Shown: piece by piece, positions 46,414 to 58,974 of the stretch | How the letters are laid out: each line of letters opens with the position of its first letter | Numbering within the stretch: position 1 is the stretch's first letter | DNA from: Thysanoteuthis rhombus | Taxonomy: Eukaryota; Mollusca; Cephalopoda; Oegopsida; Thysanoteuthidae | Assembly: GCA_963457665.1 (NCBI GenBank) | Contig: OY735203.1 | Location: forward strand, 1,491,001-1,555,000 | DNA length: 64,000 nt | Reading direction: 5' to 3' | Position numbers and translations under genes: made by a program | The notes under the pieces: model-generated | What the model saw: the letters and a program-made list of their open reading frames with translations, nothing else | What the model was told of the DNA's origin: nothing | The model's database searches: none

Positions 46414-48079
46414 CACAGCCCAAAAAATCATATAGCACTCTGATCATAAAAATTCAAGATTGAGGGAAATATGTTAAAATAACTGTTTTTTTTAAATACC
46501 CGAAAGGTATAGTTGGGAAAAAACTGATGATCCCCACAATAAAAATACAAATATGATGTCTAATCCCGTGTAAAACATAAAACCCTTTGAAAATCCTACA
46601 TTGATTTCATTAAAAGATATTATAATTGACTGACATGACATATCCTGTACGTTCAGAGTCTAAAACTGTTAAGCTTTCCAGACTATATAATCATATATAC
46701 ATAAATGTAAGCAACAATTTCTTTCAGACGGTTCATTACAGATTACACATTCTGTTTTATATGTATGTATGTGTGTATGTGTGTGTGTGTGTGTGTGTGT
46801 TTGTGTGTGTATGGAAGTGAATGCATGTGTGCGTGCGTGTGTCTCATGATCGAACTGTGGTTCGGAATCTTGTCATTAAATGTTGATTTTCTGACGTAAA
46901 TGATCTGAAAAAGTTGTTAATGTTGGAGGTCAGTTCCATCATTGCTTAAGTATTTTAGTTTTTCAAGCTTCTTTATATTGTTTATTCGCCACGGGGAATA
47001 ACTGTCTACGTTAAATTTCAATATTTTGTTCTTATTCTCAATGTTTAACAGTTCAGAAGGCGATGACAAACACTTTAGATAACTCACTTCCATTCGAGGA
47101 ATTGAAGAATCAATGGGAAACCAAATTTGTATTAGACATTATAATCAACGGATAATTTTTCATTTTTCTTTCATTATGTCTCTTATTTCTTTGTTTGCTG
47201 TTTATAACACCGAACGTGTAAGGAGTGAAACTTTGCAATTTACAACCTTCCCTACTGTGATTCCAAAGACTGTATATATGCATGTATGTGTTTATGTGTC
47301 TATATAGGTCTGTGTTGGTGCGCATGTGTTTGTGTGTATGTATTCCTGTTAAATCGAATATCAACAATAAGGAATGGCCATTACTTAGTAAGACAATTTC
47401 TGCAAGAACAACAAAACTGATATGAAAATTGATGTTTTGCTGAACTACAGTCTAACTCTCTTGGTTCAGTGAAATCTAACAAGTAAACAAAACGGAATTA
47501 ATTTCTCCGTACAAGATCATCCCAAAAGTATATTCAACTTCTTCATTAAATCGGATTTGAAAACTTTAGCAAAACAGTTGACTTGATTTGGGTTTTAGAA
47601 ATAGTTTGGAAGTTTTTTTTTAGCGTACGTCATTGTTTCACTGTCCTTCATGCATGATGTCAGTGTTTTTCAGTCATTCATCATTGTTGTTACATACGAA
47701 AATAAAATCAAAACTCATTTGTTGTATATTGAGAAAATAGAGAAAAAAATGTTTTCTCAACCGAATGGTTTATCTGCAAAAAGCCCTGAAAGTAAGGCAG
47801 AAATAAAGACAGAGAGGGAAAGCCCACTCAGCCTAATGGAAATCTGCCACTGAATTCGAAAGCCAAGAAGAAAGAAGGAATAGTATGTCACTCCAAGGAT
47901 GTACTGATCACAAGCCAAACATCTCTAACCAGAAAGCTATGAATCTGTTGATGAAAATTTATTTGAATTATTTTGCTCATAGATGATATCATAGTTTGTT
48001 TACATAGTTTACTAATGTATATTGTAGTTTTCACTGGCAAGAAAGGTATATTCCATTATCATTTATTTTTGCAACTATC
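46412..48079. other. Interval with only simple repeats
   Basis: It includes a (TG)n patch at 46765-46835 and a weaker one near 47275-47340. The open stretch at 47650-47853 ends in a mixed segment (QPNGLSAKSPESKAEIKT) with a donor-like GTAAGG inside, but no acceptor is seen. Confidence 0.4.
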
Positions 48080-48860
48080 TACTCCCATGATTTGTTTTCA
48101 TCTAGCGGTCGGTGATGATTTATATGAAGAGTTTGTAGATGCAGTTGAGCAGAATTATTGGTTTGTAGTTGTGGAGGTTTTTCGTGTTTACTTCTTTATG
48201 TAACAGCATTATGATTGCAGTATTCAAATCTCCTGGAACTTTACTTTCATCTATGCATAAGTTAAATAGAGTCACTAGTTTCATAGTGACGATCTAATCA
48301 GTTTTTTTTTTGTAGGTTGATGTTGTCTGGTCCAGGGGCCTCACCTTTGTTTGTTTGATGATTTGATTCACCTCCCATGATGTAACTTCTTGTTTTGCGT
48401 ATCCTGTTTGTTGCTTTGTAGTGCTTGTTTGGAAAAATAGATTTTTTTGTATGAATCCTTGGGCACATTTGACAATCCTGTCTCTATCAGTTGTTAGGTC
48501 TTCATTTCCCTCGAGTATACAAGTTATTTGTTTCCATCATGTACTGAGAGTTTTGCTTATAGCTTTACAGCCCCAACCATTTTCAAAAATTGTTTCCATG
48601 ATTGCTGTCGTGCACCTCCGTCAGTCATGTCTTTGTTCCTTTTGGAGTGTATTATTCAGTTAAGTTGCTCCACCTCTCTCTCTCTTTCGTTGGTGTTGGT
48701 GCCCTGAGAATACTTCGTTTTTCTATCAGATTGTCAGTTTCATTTGAGATTTTACTAATATGCGAATATGAAATGGTACCTTCTTTTCAGTCCAATAATA
48801 AATTCTTAATCGTCTTCAAAATAAATCTTTCCTTCATACAAATCCATTTATAAGGAACGG
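48080..48860 (-). mobile_element. RTE-like LINE fragment, linker and start of the reverse transcriptase
   Basis: On the minus strand, a linker rich in Arg/Lys/Glu (near 48750-48600) leads to APGPDNI (near 48335), matching the PGPDGI block. AIIMLLHKE (near 48210) follows, then NLHNYKPIILLNCIYKLF (near 48180-48130), matching the family's NYRPISLLxxxYKLF block. The element stops there: the catalytic motifs are missing at the 3' side. Stops occur throughout. Confidence 0.75.
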
Positions 48861-51429
48861 CAATTTATAGTGATTATGATCCGTGGTCTTGACGTCGAAT
48901 AAAGCAATGATTAGGGAGTTGAACTGCCCCTAACGACTGAGTATTCAATGCCTCTTTGGTGAGGTGAGACCATTTTTCTCATCAGCTGGATTGATAAAAA
49001 TATTTTCTAGATGCGTCTTTGAAACGGGGAATTCACATCAATATTCAAAATGATATCAATTGTTAAAAGAATGTGTTTTATGTACATAATTATGTACGTA
49101 ATGTACATAATCATTCAAAGACAAAATTATTATGTCCATTAGATCTGCAATTATAAGCATATAGTATCTATGCTTCGATATGAACATTTTAATGAATATA
49201 TAGCCTGTTTGAAGTAACAAGGGACATAAAGACTCTCAGTGGTTTTGATGTCAACTGGAATTTCAAAGCATATCTAATTGAGACTAAGTTAAAAAAAGAA
49301 AAGAAAGCTCTTCAATCGAACGAGTTATGAACCATAGGGATTATGTGAAAGGATATATCGATTGTATCAAAGTAAAGATGCCTTGCATCATCCTGGATGA
49401 ATGTCGATAGCAATGCATGTAAATATTTTTGGAATGATCAATTGACTTCTGATGAAGTTCAATACATGATAAAAGATAGAAACTTGTCAAACTCATAAAA
49501 TTGATCTCTGATATTCGTTGTCGAGGCAAATTCGATCAGGTGTCATACTGAGAAATAACATCGCTGCTCAAAGTAGGCAAATAAAATCAGTAGTTTATTA
49601 AAAATTTCCATGATAAAAATATGTTGGCAACCTCTTGTCGATTATCTGGCTCGTGTATTCACCGGAAAAGCACATTTAATACTATAATATATAGTTTATA
49701 CGTAGCCCATATCTGCAATCTGCATCTGCCAAATTGTATTCCTATTATTATCATTTTAATAACAGCCTTCTATATGCAAAGCTATATTGCTGTCACTATC
49801 TTTGAGTCATCGCTTTTATGTATCGAGTTATTCAGTGCATGAATCAAACAGATATTTAGAACCTGTATTATCTCAGTCATTTCTGTGGGGGTGTACAGTA
49901 GCCTGGTTACCTGTGAACCTGTGTGTTTATTGCAGATTGTGATTTATTGATTCCCTCTTTTTAAGATTTGCCTCTCCTAAATGTTGAATCCTCCGACAAC
50001 AGCGAAGTTATGTTGGTAATTTCGTCAAGATTATGTACAAGAATTGTGGATATACAGTTTTCTGGAATTCATGACGTAGCGAAATTGGAAGGTAAAGCAT
50101 CAGAAGTAAGGAGGTAGTAAGAGGGGGAAAAAAGAAGAAAAAATAATGAATAAAAACGCAAAAAAGGAAGGAGGGTTATACGTAACCGAAAGAAATTCAA
50201 ACGAGGGGTGGGGAGCATCTCAAAAATAGAAAAAAAATACAGACTCAAGGAGAACAAGAATTCTGGAGTGAAATGTTTGAAAAGAGGGAAAATAAAGTAC
50301 GTCAGTTTATTTCATGCGGAGAGATTCGTGCATATATCAATTATAGTTCTATCGCCTGCTTCGCCCCATACTTCTCAAAAAGGCAATAAAAATCGCTTGC
50401 CATTGTAGATACGGTAATATGAATAACGATAGAGCCTCCAGCCATTTAAAATTGGATTCATATGAGAATTACAAGTTTTGTGAGTAATAGCGAGAGAAAA
50501 ATCATTTCCGGCCATACCAACATGACTTTTTACCCATGTGAGGCCAACATCACGCCAACAAATTTTCTGTATTACTATTATTGAAGCGTTATCATTTATT
50601 TTTTTTTATAAATATTTGTTTTCCAACTCAGATAGTGAAGATGGTGTTTGACATGAAATATACCAATGATACAATGATGTTAGAGTCTTTCCACTGATTC
50701 ATTTCCCACTTGTATTTTAGGTCTAGATTTTCATATTCTTGTAAACAGGGTGAAACACGGATTATAGTAAAATATGTTTTTGACGATAGGTATTTGATTG
50801 TGAACAATGGCAATTGCTAAACATGGAATGAATTTATATGATAAATAATATTTGAAATATCAAACGTGGAGTCTGTCCAGAGAGCATTAAGCTGTATCAT
50901 ATGAACGAAAAGACAACGGCGCCTTAGTCCTCTTCTAAATACTCCGTATACGGCTTCAAATATTTATCCAGGATTTGCTCCCACTTACTGATATAGTCTG
51001 ATATCCTATTTTGAAATTGCCATCTGCTGCCCTGTTACTTCAAATCCTGTTATATCTATCCATCTTTGTCTCTATGTGTGTGTGTGTGTCAGTGGGGGGG
51101 GTCATCGCTGCTCACATCTGAAGGGCTTTATTAGGGGTCTCTCTGGTCATTTTGGCAATTATAATTTTAGATAAAAATCCATTTCTTAAATACGGTGTTT
51201 GATGAAATTATAGTTTTAGATAATTTTTAAGATAATGAGTCTGAGTACATACGTGGGGTATGGAAATTCATTTCTGCAAGGTACGTATATTTCTTATTAT
51301 TTCCCGATTTCTGAGCTTCTCGTCATATTCATATGGTATTATTGGAATATTAAATCTTTAAATCCCCCCCCCACTTTTGTTAGTCGACAATTTAGTTTGT
51401 TTGTTTGTGAGAAAACAAATAAACAAACG
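48861..51429. other. Long interval with no recognised feature
   Basis: AT-rich. A (TG)n patch and a G-run lie near 51077-51100. Open stretches of up to 73 codons have no motif. The short palindrome TACATAATTATGTA (49082-49095) is followed by a CGTAATGTACATAAT repeat of the same bases. Confidence 0.45.
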
Positions 51430-51850
51430 TGTCTGGGGGCCACTCAGTAGAAGCAGTCACGTGAACAGCGTCCTCGAGCAGCATACCAAGTTGGGAGTGA
51501 TCAATTAAAACATGGAAAAAGGAGTGATTATGTTATTCCTTTGCATGTTGTTTGATCATGGTAAAGTCAGAGATTTCATAAAAAAAACAAAAAAAAAAAA
51601 CAGCGGCAGCACAAAGTAAAGGACCAATTCAGCATGAACTTACATTGACCCCTACCCCTAAAATTTGGGAGACGGGGATTTTCAAAAAACCAAAAATAAC
51701 TTCTTTTTTTCTCGACATAATAATGGGTGAATGTTCAAATCTCTGGTCTTATACAGATGACAATTACATGAATAGCCAGCCTGCCAGAATCACTTAAACC
51801 TGAAGGGAAGATGACAATCTTGGTTTACGACTGAAAAAAGTAAACAATGC
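51430..51850 (+). mobile_element. Family A dispersed repeat, copy 11, near full length
   Basis: In order: CCACTCAGTAGAAGCAGTCA, TCGAGCAGCATACCAAGTTG, GGAGTGATCAATTAAAACAT, AGCATGAACTTACATTGACC, TTTTCTCGACATAATAATGG, GTGAATGTTCAAATCTCTGG and AGCCAGCCTGCCAGAATCAC. The A-box-like part is diverged (CTCTGGTCTTATACAGATG). Confidence 0.65.
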
Positions 51851-52727
51851 AAAATTAAAATCTCCATACAATATTCCAAAACTGCGCGTCTCATTTCAAC
51901 AAGTAGTTTAAATGCAATTAGTAAACTAGTGTGAGACTTGTCGACCTGGACTGGGCTTTATAAGAGGGAGTGAATTCATCATAAGATTTTGCGTGAGTCA
52001 CTGTCTCATTGTGAATTATGTCATTGATTTTGGGGGTTTTGTCATCCGTCAATTTTACAAGCGAAAATAAGATTAAACTGAGTGGAATCAAAAATCAACC
52101 ACATCTCATATTAGACGATGGAATGCAAACATTTCCATGAAACTGGCGAAATGGGCATTTTTCCGTCCTAATGAATAAGAAATACAACCTTTCATCATTT
52201 GAAGGGTACAACAGCCGAAACGTTGTCTTCAAAGTATGAACAAACATGAAGACAAAGGTCTACAAAAAACATTACATGAGGAATAGTAGGAATTTGCAAA
52301 AAAGGTTGAAAAAGATGATGAGGGAGAAAGGGTATGAATAAAGAGGGTACTGTAATAAAGAAACGAAGGAAGAAAGGAAGAAAGAAATAAAAAAGAAGGA
52401 GAAAAAAGACATTTTATCCGTCTCAACACATTCCACAATCCATAAAATCCGAGTGTAATGACGAGTAATGGTTGCTGCTTACAGGTACAAGAAAAGGCAG
52501 TGCCAGTACAGCCTTGCAGGTGGTCAAATACGTGTGAAAGATACGTTTCATCATTCACAAGGCTGCACTGTCTCTGTTTACTTCCTCATTCCTTTGGGTC
52601 TCACCATTATACTTCTCCCCTGTCTATTAATGGGGACAAAACATCAGAAATTGTTTTCTCTCTGAGATCTATAGTTATTCTGAGCAATTTGAAAAGACCA
52701 GTTAATATTTTTCTAATTTAAAAACGG
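51851..52727. other. Sequence with no recognised feature
   Basis: Overlapping open stretches on both strands at 52458-52721 sit in a slightly GC-richer patch. None has a motif. Confidence 0.4.
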
Positions 52728-52803
52728 TTTGTTTGTTTGTTTGTTTGTTTGTTTGTGTGTGTGTGTGTGTGTGTGTGAGTGTGTGCGTGTATGTGTGTAT
52801 GAG
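52728..52803. repeat. Compound microsatellite (GTTT)n-(GT)n
   Basis: About seven GTTT units run into about 45 bases of degenerate GT. Confidence 0.95.
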
Positions 52804-55307
52804 TGTACTTTAATAATCACAATATTTTCTCAAGCTGATCATAGATTCAAGCATTCAGAGAAGATCATTCGCACTAGGAATTATTTGCAAGCCTGTTTAA
52901 CGATTGTTTAATCCAGGGGTGAGGGACCTGCAGTCTTAGGGCAACTTTTGGGATTCCAGACAGTCAAGTGCAGCTTCCTATATCCCAATGCCTTCTTGCA
53001 CAAAACAGTTTCCAAAAGGCTATTTAAAGGCCTCCTGAACCATCATGTGTGGCCTCATACCACAATCCCCCCCAAAAAAAATTATTTAAAGATTAGTGAA
53101 GTGTTTCAGTTTTTAAGCAATAAATACTCATTAAATTAGGGCATAGGTTTCTAACCAAATGAACTTTCGATTTTTCAGTAAACATACTAGATATTGATTC
53201 AGTGCAGCCTTATTAGAACGCAGTAATTTCGAATGTGGCCTTTTAATATGAGAAGCTTCCCCCATCCCTGACTCAATCTAATACAAAGACTATACCTGCC
53301 GGTTATAGGCATTCAGCAATCTTCCTCAGGATGGTAGGTGTCCTAGTTATCTGTTGAACTGGGATTAGTCTTGCTCAAAGTCACAATTCATGAACAGCCA
53401 GTGAGGATTGATATCATTGTTAGTTTTTGCAAAATCGACTTGCAAACTATTGTTCAGAAGTAGATCGCACACTCATTTTCCCATCAAGTGAGAAGCCACA
53501 GTTATTTAAATCATATTGGTAACATTTAGTACTGCAGAGATTTTCAAATTTTTGCAAAATATAGATAATTTTTATGTGAGAAGTTTAGGGACGAAGCAAT
53601 GTTGCTTTTCTTCAAACACGTACTGCAAATTTGAACCATTTTTACTTCATATCTTCCACATTTTTGCGGTTTCAGGCATCAATTTTAATCTCAAGCCAGC
53701 CTCACTGAATATTAATATCATGGTGGGAATCGTATTTAACATGGCCTACTCTGCAAATATTTTGTCTGCAGCTAAATCAACAAGTCTGGCGATGAAAAAG
53801 CATTTATTTCATAAAACAAATATTTTTCAGCATAATCCTCTTTCTTGTTAATGCTCTTAACTTGATGTTTATCCATTAATCATATATATTGAACACAATA
53901 CCGTTGAACTTGGGATGAAATCCATCTGAACTACGTGAAGCTACGGAAATTATCGATCCAGTCATCGATTGCGCTGAAATTTTTTTTTTTTGCCAAATCT
54001 ATCTACGGTTTAAAAGACATAGGAGAGTGCTTTTTTTCTATATATTATGATATGGTTGAATATCTTCTATATATTTCACATTATAGAGATGACAGTCAAG
54101 GCTTCAACACTGGTATAGATGTACGAATTAATTCTTAAGATTCCATTCTTAATTAGACTTAACCTGGTAAAGATAGTTCAATCAGATGCCCCACACTCAA
54201 ACCAACTGATATCCATCGATAGGCTCACTGATATTGTAAATAAAATGGATCAACTGATTTGTTCTGGATTACATGGATTGATTCCTATTTGCATTTAGAT
54301 ACGCCCCCCCCCCAAAAAAAAACGAACAACGAACACATTTTTGCAAACCGTCATTAAGCATATGAAAATATAATCTTGAATACGTATGAGAACGTCTACA
54401 AACTTTTATTGATATAATGTTGGTGGTTGCTTGGTTGTTTGCTGAAATGCATCTTTTAGTCCACAAAGGAACTAAAACTTGGTGCCGCGAAGGTAACTTA
54501 ACTCGAGTATAAACCTGGTGTTGGTGGCTTTGACCTCCCAGGTCACCGCAGATCAATTGATGTTCAAAACTGTTATTTCTAACCAAATTTCAACAGAGGA
54601 TGGATTTTAATGCAATACCGAATGAATCAGAAGCACCCTCCGTGTTGGCCCCTGTTTATTGTAGATTTACTTATAACCTATATGAAAAAGATATCAGTGT
54701 AAATGCTATTGGTCAAACGACTGGCGACACAGAAAATGGAATTGGGAATACGTGTTCAAGCCCCAATTGAGATAATTTGCATTCACTTTGTGCTAATGCC
54801 CTTGGGAAACGCAGAGATGAGATTTACCGTGAAGAAAGTCCCGAATAAGAAAAATTCTTGCATTATTTGAATTAGTTTTGGATTTTGTGGGGGAAAAGAT
54901 TCAAAGAATGTAAAAGTAAAATTTCATTGCACATCCTGTTTTTACTCATGTTTAAGTTTACGCAAACTTTAGAACAATTTCAATGGATATAAGAATTCAA
55001 AAAGAATTCCAAGCAGATGTTGGTGATTTCTCCTTCCTCAGATCAATGCCAATCAGAGCTGAACGAGAGTAAAGGTGAGTCGTGCTGTTTTGCAAATGAT
55101 TTGACCAAGACGTCTAGCTATAACAATTTGAACTCTATCAATGTCGCTCAAACCTTTCTTCTTGCTGTCCATAAGTGTGACATCTATCACATCAAATCGA
55201 AGTGATCGAGACCGGTTCACTTACCTCAGGTAATGAGAGGCATAGATTTTACGAGACGGTAACTGTCATTCGAGCTATACGTCGCCACTCATGATGTTTG
55301 GTTCATG

Positions 55308-55308
<1 letters not shown>
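52804..55308. other. Long interval with no recognised gene
   Basis: The 111-codon stretch at 53516-53851 and the 62-codon stretch at 55017-55205 have mixed composition. Both lie after pyrimidine-AG sites, but neither gives a family match. A C-run followed by an A-run lies at 54304-54322. Confidence 0.4.

Positions 55309-55364
<56 letters not shown>
55309..55364. repeat. Microsatellite (TA)n
   Basis: About 56 uninterrupted bases. Confidence 0.97.
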
Positions 55365-55369
<5 letters not shown>

Positions 55370-55577
55370 CATTAAAATGGTCGTATCTGATGATAAAAAA
55401 AAATTTAATCTCTACGGCGAATATTTATTTTTCAACATAATTTTCTTTGTTGTCAATGGATTTAATTCGTTGGTGAATATTGATCATCCGACTCTGGGAA
55501 TTTTCAGACCTAAATAACTACGTATCAGGCTACAGATTTATTTATCCGTCCTTACATATATATATATATTAAGAGTG

Positions 55578-55645
55578 TAAGAGGAGGAGACAGAGGAGGG
55601 ACAGGTATACAGACACAGAGAGACAGAGAGACAGAGAGACGGAGA
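55578..55645 (+). repeat. (AGAGACAG)n purine-rich tandem repeat
   Basis: GGAGACAGAGGAGGGACAGG is followed by about four AGAGACAG units ending in GGAGA. Confidence 0.85.
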
Positions 55646-55859
55646 TCAATATGTAGCACGTGCGTCTCTAAGATTTTTAACGTTTTTCTTTTCAGAACAA
55701 TGTTTACAGAATGTTCAAAATTATTTTAACCACTCTGTAGGCCCAGGTATCAACGTGACTCGTGGAAAGGCTGGGTGTAATAGATATTTGATGATTCTCT
55801 ACTATATTGTGCCACCAAAATACTCTCACAACTCCTTACCAAACTCTGATTGCCTGATA

Positions 55860-56225
55860 TTAGATTAAAGAAGCAATCTCCACAAAATCCTCTCCAATCT
55901 CAAGTATATTTGCATCAATAAAACCGCGACTGAAATTGCCATTGACTGTGCTGCGATCAAATACAACTTGATTTGTTGCCAAAATCATGAATTTCGTGAA
56001 CGCCTCTTGACTGCTGCTATCTGAAAGGAGTGTGATCTCAGTTAATCTTTGGCAAATTCTATTTGTGCGACCTTTTCCCAAAATATCTTCCAACGTTTTC
56101 TTTACAGACAAATAAAAAATTAATATTGGCACTGGAATGAAAGATTCAGATGTTAAAAGAATTAATCTTGTCGACCAAATCGGATGGTAATAGGAATAAT
56201 ATGTACTATTATTAGTATGTGACAT
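55860..56225 (-). CDS. Coding-like open segment with one hydrophobic stretch, unknown protein
   Basis: The minus strand is open for more than 120 codons after a TGA near 56250. The first ATG is at 56225 and the stop at 55862-55860. The translation is mixed: a Tyr-rich start, a hydrophobic stretch (RLILLTSESFIPVPILIFYL) that could be one membrane helix, then KKTLEDILGKGRTNRICQRL and a C-terminal acidic half ending GEDFVEIASLI. GC content is only moderate. A pyrimidine-AG acceptor (CACTCCTTTCAG) lies inside it near 56030, so only the last part might be an exon. The order hydrophobic helix then basic tail loosely recalls the end of a seven-helix receptor, but the residues that would prove it are absent. 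Not recognised. Confidence 0.25.
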   Translation of the reverse strand: MSHTNNSTYYSYYHPIWSTRLILLTSESFIPVPILIFYLSVKKTLEDILGKGRTNRICQRLTEITLLSDSSSQEAFTKFMILATNQVVFDRSTVNGNFSRGFIDANILEIGEDFVEIASLI

Positions 56226-56651
56226 TGTCAATATCAGCAACTCATATTTTCAATCAAACCATTCATATAACACGAATCTATACGAATATACCAAAAAGTT
56301 GTTGCCTGTGTGCTTGTATTTTTATGACTCGAGTACTACACATTCTAGAGCAAAACAAAGTATTCGGAATTAGCACTTCCTAATTTACCTACAAAGAGAA
56401 AATTCATCAATTTTTTTGCACGATGTGAATCGATATATTGCCATGAATGCCAAAGCAATATCTTTCATTTAATAAAATCTCTTAAAATTTAATTTTGAAT
56501 TACAGACTTTTCGCCTACATGGAAATATCCCAGTGCAACCATGGAATATAGAAAGAAACAAAGGAGAAAACAACAAAAAGCACCCTAATTAGTACCTTTA
56601 AGATATTAAGTACTATTACTCTCACACGAATTGTGTCGAACCTTGGCCCTA

Positions 56652-56652
<1 letters not shown>
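56226..56652. other. Sequence with no recognised feature
   Basis: Nothing found. Confidence 0.45.

Positions 56653-56707
<55 letters not shown>
56653..56707. repeat. Microsatellite (TA)n
   Basis: About 55 uninterrupted bases. Confidence 0.97.
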
Positions 56708-56710
<3 letters not shown>

Positions 56711-57495
56711 TGCAAGTAATCATAAATTTACCTAAAAAAACAGAACGTTTTATTTCGTTTTTCATGTAGTATGAAATGTCTTCTTAATGCTTTTTATTTT
56801 CCTTATTGATTAGTTCAGTTGTAAATTTGCATCATTAATTTGGTTTACTCTTTTAGTTAATGATAGAGCAGTAAAGTCAGGATTCATCTATAAGCGCATG
56901 TTATTTTCTTGTTTTTCACATTTAATTTCTATTTTCTTTTAATTTTTTTAATTTACATGTAATTGTTTTGGAAAATTTTGGAAAATTCGTACACTCTTCG
57001 AAGAACAAGATCACAACTAAATTAGAGAATTTTACTAGAAGGTCGAACTGACATGAAATATCGATACTGTTCAATGTTTAACTTTTCTACTGTTCAATAA
57101 ATGTATTATATATCTGCTTATAAAGTGTTTCTGAAACGTTCAAGACCAACAATGAATAAACAGAATGTAAATAGTGCGCCAGATTACATCCGTCTTTCTC
57201 TTGACCACGTAGGTATTATTCATTTAAATTTTGTCTTTTAGATTGTCCATTTAGTGGATATAAGCGGTCATTTTGCGAATGATAAAATGGGGAAAGTCTT
57301 CTCTCTGTCAGCTTCATTACACAATGGAGGCAAACCGAAATGCGAAATTTATACAAATTATGGTGCTATTAAAACTGCAATTCATTATGCAATTGTCAAT
57401 TCTAAAATACACTGAATTATAGGGACACGAGAAAAAGGAAAATGATCATGATTATTCAATAAAATTGATCATTGTGCATTCTCCTACCAGTCTGA
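56708..57495. other. Sequence with no recognised feature
   Basis: AT-rich and without repeats. No helix-turn-helix part of the transposase that follows was found here. Confidence 0.45.
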
Positions 57496-57800
57496 TTGAA
57501 AAAAACAAACGAGAGTAGAATGGCTGTTTCGTGCCGCTTGAGTAATGAATTTGGACTGGAATCATTAAAACCCGTTCGAAAAACAAAATTGATGAGGACC
57601 ATGATGGCAAAACGGTTAGTATTTGTTAAAAGACATCTCCATTGGACTGCTGAAGATTGGAGTGAAGTGAAGTACTCGATTACAGCCCTGAGCCACAAGA
57701 TTTGGCGTGCAATGTCAGCCAACAGAATAGCTCAGCTTTACTTTCTATCTTCTGAATATATCATGAATGGTCAAAAGAACTTCGACCTCTCTTAAACGAT
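57496..57800 (+). mobile_element. Tc1/mariner transposase fragment
   Basis: The open frame contains GLESLKPVRKTKLMRTMMAK, then RLVFVKRHLHWTAEDWSEV (57613-57669). This is the segment that in Tc1-like transposases joins the DNA-binding region to the DDE catalytic core (pattern RLxFAKxHLxWTxEDWxxV). The family continues with the S-D-E box that holds the first catalytic aspartate. Here the frame goes on as ITALSHKIW, so the catalytic Asp is absent and the similarity ends. No paired helix-turn-helix domain is visible upstream and no terminal inverted repeats are obvious. It is a dead internal fragment of a DNA transposon. Confidence 0.65.
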
Positions 57801-58109
57801 GAGATCATTCGTAAATCCCAGAGATATTCATGCAAAATGGCCCACTATGCCAGAGTTCCAAGATTATGATCATTCTTCACAACAAAAGGAAAGTGAAAAA
57901 ATTTCGACATTTTTCATGGATTCAATTTTCTTGTGAACTTATCGTTTTGGGGATGTTGTCCTTTTAGCAGATTCAATGTTTTTCATGTTGCATTTATTTC
58001 AATTTCCGACTACTTTTCACATATCGTATAAGCTACGTCACTTCTGTTTGAAGTGAATTGTGAGTCTCTTTATTTGTGAATGGAAGTCATATCCTGAAGA
58101 TGATAATTG

Positions 58110-58116
<7 letters not shown>
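57801..58116. other. Sequence with no recognised feature
   Basis: No continuation of the transposase was found. Confidence 0.4.
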
Positions 58117-58146
<30 letters not shown>

Positions 58147-58158
58147 TACATACATACA

Positions 58159-58250
<92 letters not shown>
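58117..58250. repeat. Compound microsatellite (TA)n-(CATA)n-(TG)n-(TA)n
   Basis: About 25 bases of TA, about 11 CATA units, a short TG run and about 48 bases of TA. Confidence 0.97.
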
Positions 58251-58257
<7 letters not shown>

Positions 58258-58624
58258 ATTATTTTCATAGGCATACAGGGTGTCGGCGCCCATTTCACGT
58301 GAGATTTTGTTTATTTTGGGTCGTTTAGTCTTGATTAGAATTGCTTATAATATTTGAAATATAATGTTTTCAGTAATGTAGCTGGCATGAAACGTTAAAC
58401 AGAGTTTTGAAATAACATTGTAAGAATGAATAAATTCCGTTTCGTTTTTTCTTTAGAGTTGTTGGAGCAAGGGAGTTTGATATTAGCGCAGCTAAATTTG
58501 TTTGTTCTATTGTCAAAACTCAGTAAAAAGTTAGCAGTTGACCTTGTTTCCACACCATAACAAGAACAACCAGAGCTACAAGAAAAATCCTCACCGAAAT
58601 AGGAGGTGCAAATATACAAAGTTT

Positions 58625-58690
58625 ATTTTCCCTTATTCTGATTCGAACCAAGTGAGGCTGCCTCACTTATTAAGCTAGATTGATTAATCT
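58625..58690 (-). mobile_element. Possible tRNA-like SINE head
   Basis: On the minus strand CTTGGTTCGAATCAG is a good B box. The upstream half (TCTAGCTTAATAAGTGAGGC) is only a weak A box. No second copy was found in the window. Confidence 0.35.
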
Positions 58691-58974
58691 CAGATAAACG
58701 GAAGTTTATTTCATTCTAATGAATAAAATACATTTCTACAAAAAATATATCTTTAGTTGTTATAAATACGAAGCAATTCAGCCGCTGCAGTAATTATGTT
58801 CGGTCGGATATTGGACTGGAGTTTTGCCCTGCAGCAGCCAATCTTGTCTCATTTTGTATCAGCAATTTTCTTTTGCACCGTATCTCCTCACTCTCACTCA
58901 CCAGAGGTGGTCACCATGTCAACACAACACGGATAAACTTAATAGCAGCAGTTTGTTTGGGGGTTTAGCTGCAG

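Noticed and set aside
53516-53851. 111-codon plus-strand frame with a pyrimidine-AG site inside (near 53675) and a hydrophobic segment
   Set aside because: No donor, no recognised motif and AT-driven composition over the first half. Support is too weak to list as an exon.
55017-55205. 62-codon frame after a CAG, with a GTGAGT and a GTAATG nearby
   Set aside because: Several incompatible splice choices, no conserved motif and no partner exon.
58395-58619. Cysteine-containing 74-codon minus-strand frame that could be a secreted peptide
   Set aside because: The start is a run of aromatic residues without a proper signal peptide, the cysteine spacing matches no family known to me, and no splice sites are evident.
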